NCBI RefSeq assembly: GCF_030582395.1
Contig: NZ_CP104381.1
Span: 1,178,001-1,242,000 of the forward strand
From: Ralstonia pickettii
Lineage (GTDB): Bacteria > Pseudomonadota > Gammaproteobacteria > Burkholderiales > Burkholderiaceae
Direction of reading: 5' to 3'
DNA: 64,000 nt
Of this stretch, positions 63,624 through 64,000 are shown in pieces; position 1 is the first letter of the stretch; the number at the start of each line of letters is the position of its first letter. Below the pieces are notes generated by a model. That model ran no database searches, was not told where the DNA came from, and worked only from the letters and a program-made list of their open reading frames with translations. The position numbers and the translations under genes were made by a program.

Positions 63624-64000
63624 GCGATCACGCTTACGAACGCGACGGTGCTGCCGTCTCGCCCGAGGCCTTCTCGCGCGCTGCGTGCGACCCGCAGCGC
63701 TCCGTCGTGGTGGAAGCGTGCGCGGGCAGCGGCAAGACGTGGCTGCTGGTCACGCGCATGTTGCGTTTGCTGCTGGCCGGTGCCGCGCCGTCGGACATTC
63801 TCGCCATCACGTTTACGCGCAAGGCTGCCGAAGAGATGCGCCAGCGCTTGCTCGACATCCTCGCCCAACTGGCCGGCGCCGACGATGAAGGTGTCGTTCG
63901 CGAGCTGATCGCGCGTACGGTGGACGAGCGCGATGCGCCGGCGCTGATTGAAACGGCGCGTGGGCTGTATGCGCGCGTGCTGGAATCGCCATCGCGCATG
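63620..64000 (+). CDS. UvrD/AddA-type helicase-nuclease, N-terminal part (cut by window edge)
   Basis: This UvrD-superfamily protein begins SDHAYERDGAAVSPEAF and has Walker A VVVEACAGSGKTWLLVTRML, then PSDILAITFTRKAAEEMRQR (motif Ia region). The open frame continues to the edge, so the rest is not visible. It overlaps the AddB-like gene by four bases, forming one operon for double-strand-break resection. Confidence 0.92.
   Translation, partial: MSDHAYERDGAAVSPEAFSRAACDPQRSVVVEACAGSGKTWLLVTRMLRLLLAGAAPSDILAITFTRKAAEEMRQRLLDILAQLAGADDEGVVRELIARTVDERDAPALIETARGLYARVLESPSRM

Overview
The window is about 64 kb of a GC-rich betaproteobacterial chromosome, most likely Ralstonia or a close Burkholderiaceae relative. 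This rests on gene content and codon style (lysC, tRNA-Ser(GCT), fabI, yejABEF, gltX, a zinc-free L31, a VpsR-type sigma-54 activator, rho, trxA, an AddB/AddA-like pair). No database search was possible.

Layout. The left edge is the 3' part of lysC followed by tRNA-Ser(GCT). From the tRNA 3' end (753-767) to a second copy of the same 15 bases (38881-38895) lies a 38.1-kb genomic island. A P4-type tyrosine integrase sits just inside its right end. Matching pairs of 12-bp tandem repeats near both ends (821-844 and 38740-38763) look like integrase arm sites. From fabI rightwards the window is ordinary core genome: fabI, the yejABEF oligopeptide importer, an NlpC/P60 hydrolase, a patatin-like lipoprotein, gltX, three tRNAs (Ala, Glu, Asp), a MATE pump, a membrane glycosyltransferase, rpmE2, mtfA, a LuxR-type regulator, a VpsR-like activator, rho, trxA and the start of an addBA-like recombination operon.

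Island, left to right. (1) A small cassette holds a 101-aa protein, a papain/C39-like cysteine peptidase candidate, an XRE regulator, a strongly diverged FtsZ/tubulin-like protein and a lipoprotein. (2) A degraded block holds the 3' remnant of a SAVED-domain gene (a CBASS antiphage effector domain), cut by an IS21-family end and joined to istA and IS256 fragments. (3) A signalling cluster holds two histidine kinases, CheB, CheR and a 1159-aa hybrid kinase with three receivers. (4) A glycolipid-like cluster holds an acyl-CoA dehydrogenase, a SAM methyltransferase, a family-2 glycosyltransferase and a PIG-L deacetylase, next to a DUF2252 gene. (5) A stress and physiology block holds a PRC-barrel protein, a second-type RpoN, an iron-permease-family protein, hemerythrin, lipocalin, Kup, a chitinase and two diguanylate cyclases. 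(6) An IS scar holds an IS3-family element inside IS21-like ends, flanked by a truncated chemoreceptor and a truncated dCache sensor. (7) The mobility end holds a replication-initiator-like protein, an AlpA-type regulator, an unknown 271-aa protein and the integrase.

The most unusual items are the FtsZ-like protein, which lost the tubulin glycine-rich signature but kept the T7 aspartate pair, the SAVED pseudogene, the att/arm-site architecture, and the enzyme set of the glycolipid-like cluster.
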